DNA of 64,000 nt from Rivularia sp. PCC 7116 (GTDB lineage Bacteria; Cyanobacteriota; Cyanobacteriia; Cyanobacteriales; Nostocaceae), in the NCBI RefSeq assembly GCF_000316665.1, contig NC_019678.1, forward strand, positions 186,001 through 250,000, in the 5' to 3' direction. Under the pieces are notes generated by a model. That model was not told the DNA's origin. It worked only from the letters and a program-made list of their open reading frames with translations, and did no database searches. Shown one piece after another: positions 62,645 through 64,000 of the stretch. How positions within the stretch are numbered: the stretch's first letter is position 1; the number at the start of each line of letters is the position of its first letter. Both the position numbers and the translations under genes were made by a program.

Positions 62645-64000
62645 GTGAATAATAAAAGATGGAGAAATGCGGGGCTGTACGCGCTGCTTTTTATTGTTGT
62701 TATCGCTTTAGGAACAGCGTTTTTTGACAACAATCAAGCCCAGAATCGGGAAACATGGCGTTACAGTGAGTTTATCCAAGCAGTTGAAAAAGGCAAAGTA
62801 GAAAAAGTTAGTTTGAGCTCTGATAGGTCTACTGCTTTGGTAACACCGAAATTTGAGCCAAGTAAAAGAGTTGTTACTTTGGTAAATGACTCGGATTTAA
62901 TTAATACTCTTACTAAAAACAACGTTGATATTTCTGTATTGCCTCAAACCGATGAAGGTTTTTGGTTTAAGGCGCTTAGCAGCCTATTTTTCCCCGTATT
63001 GCTTTTAGTTGGTTTGTTCTTTTTACTACGACGCGCTCAAAGCGGTCCTGGTAGTCAAGCCATGAACTTTGGTAAGTCAAAAGCCAGAGTGCAAATGGAA
63101 CCACAAACCCAAGTGACCTTCGGTGATGTTGCTGGTATTGACCAAGCCAAGCTGGAGTTAAATGAAGTAGTAGATTTTCTTAAAAACGCCGATCGCTTTA
63201 CTGCTGTTGGTGCAAAAATTCCTAAAGGTGTACTTTTAGTTGGACCTCCTGGAACGGGTAAAACTTTGTTAGCTCGTGCGGTAGCTGGTGAAGCTGGGGT
63301 TCCTTTCTTCTCCATCTCCGGTTCTGAATTTGTAGAAATGTTTGTCGGTGTGGGTGCTTCCCGCGTTCGCGATTTGTTCGAGCAAGCTAAAGCCAATGCT
63401 CCCTGTATCGTATTTATCGATGAAATTGACGCGGTAGGTCGTCAACGGGGTGCTGGTTTAGGTGGTGGTAACGATGAAAGGGAACAAACCCTCAACCAGT
63501 TGCTGACCGAAATGGATGGTTTTGAAGGTAACACCGGAATCATCATTATTGCTGCTACAAACCGTCCTGACGTACTCGATGCAGCATTATTACGTCCCGG
63601 ACGTTTTGACCGTCAAGTAGTTGTTGACCGCCCAGATTACGCTGGTAGAGTTGAAATTCTTAAAGTTCACGCTCGCGGCAAGACTTTAGGAAAAGACGTA
63701 GATTTAGACAGAATTGCTCGTCGTACTCCTGGTTTCACTGGTGCGGATTTATCCAACTTGCTCAACGAAGCCGCAATTTTAGCAGCACGTCGCAACTTAA
63801 CAGAAATTTCGATGGACGAAATCAACGATGCCATCGACCGCGTATTAGCTGGTCCCGAGAAGAAAGACCGGGTAATGAGCGAAAAACGCAAAGAGTTGGT
63901 AGCATACCACGAAGCCGGTCACGCTTTAGTTGGTGCTTTGATGCCTGACTACGATCCTGTACAAAAAATCAGCATTATTCCTCGCGGACGTGCGGGTGGT
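62645..64000 (+). CDS. ftsH: ATP-dependent zinc metalloprotease FtsH, 3' end outside the window
   Basis: First 452 codons. GTG start at 62645 ([20 protein letters not shown]) after CGAGGAA. Two membrane helices (about 8-27 and 100-120) flank a periplasmic/lumenal loop. AAA domain: Walker [21 protein letters not shown] near 200, Walker [12 protein letters not shown], second region [15 protein letters not shown]. The zinc site HEAGH is present near residue 421. FtsH degrades damaged thylakoid proteins such as D1. The frame is open to the window end. Confidence 0.97.
   Translation, partial: MNNKRWRNAGLYALLFIVVIALGTAFFDNNQAQNRETWRYSEFIQAVEKGKVEKVSLSSDRSTALVTPKFEPSKRVVTLVNDSDLINTLTKNNVDISVLPQTDEGFWFKALSSLFFPVLLLVGLFFLLRRAQSGPGSQAMNFGKSKARVQMEPQTQVTFGDVAGIDQAKLELNEVVDFLKNADRFTAVGAKIPKGVLLVGPPGTGKTLLARAVAGEAGVPFFSISGSEFVEMFVGVGASRVRDLFEQAKANAPCIVFIDEIDAVGRQRGAGLGGGNDEREQTLNQLLTEMDGFEGNTGIIIIAATNRPDVLDAALLRPGRFDRQVVVDRPDYAGRVEILKVHARGKTLGKDVDLDRIARRTPGFTGADLSNLLNEAAILAARRNLTEISMDEINDAIDRVLAGPEKKDRVMSEKRKELVAYHEAGHALVGALMPDYDPVQKISIIPRGRAGG

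Noticed and set aside
63055-63396. Minus-strand frame within ftsH
   Set aside because: Antisense shadow of a strongly coding gene.

Overview
The window looks like chromosomal DNA of a filamentous, oxygenic cyanobacterium, most likely of the Nostocales/Rivularia-Calothrix kind (the genus is a guess). The evidence is a recognisable petN gene, a three-gene proton-translocating transhydrogenase operon (pntA split in two, then pntB), the rpmH-rnpA-PH-yidC-khpB order, frequent HIP1 octamers GCGATCGC (for example at 2484 and 6733), short tandem heptamer repeats in many gaps, AT-rich base use, and a very large share of STAND-type ATPases.

Layout. 1-10 kb: the N-terminal part of an unidentified protein, a soluble lytic transglycosylase, a UbiH-type hydroxylase, a CBS-GGDEF diguanylate cyclase, YebC, a sugar-binding lipoprotein and a membrane-anchored FAD monooxygenase. 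10-25 kb: five tandem paralogues, all on the + strand, each with a signal peptide, a run of HEAT repeats, one transmembrane segment and a NACHT ATPase. Their HEAT parts differ while their NACHT parts are in places nearly identical in DNA. 25-32 kb: a receiver-like protein followed by an MscS channel, then uppS, a ferritin-like protein and an HTH/NB-ARC/TPR STAND protein. 32-45 kb: a peptidoglycan-binding protein, acs, a DUF4365 protein, an SDR, a TPR protein, a MarR regulator, remnants of a CheW-like and a NuiA-like gene, an Ap4A phosphorylase, a lysozyme-inhibitor-like lipoprotein, the ribosomal protein L34/RNase P/YidC operon and a DUF2808 protein. 45-54 kb: pnt operon, a second STAND/TPR protein, petN with a small membrane protein, a membrane protein and a DEDDh exonuclease. 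54-62 kb: a probable RiPP (ribosomally made, modified peptide) locus. 62-64 kb: an aminodeoxychorismate-lyase-like enzyme and the first 452 codons of ftsH.

Two regions deserve attention. (1) The HEAT-TM-NACHT array (10077-25149) predicts receptors with the HEAT solenoid outside the plasma membrane and the ATPase switch inside; nearly identical NACHT DNA coupled to divergent HEAT DNA suggests gene conversion with sensor diversification. (2) The minus-strand locus 54275-61554 holds four short precursor-like proteins sharing a leader that ends in Gly-Gly and a Pro-rich tail that ends in PVIL, together with an APH-like kinase, a HopA1-family protein and two haem-oxygenase-fold proteins, one of which appears to have lost metal ligands. 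The kinase plus HopA1 pair is known from thioviridamide-like and class V lanthipeptide pathways, but three of the four tails contain no Cys, so a standard thioether product is unlikely for those. All functional statements come from reading motifs by eye; no search was run.
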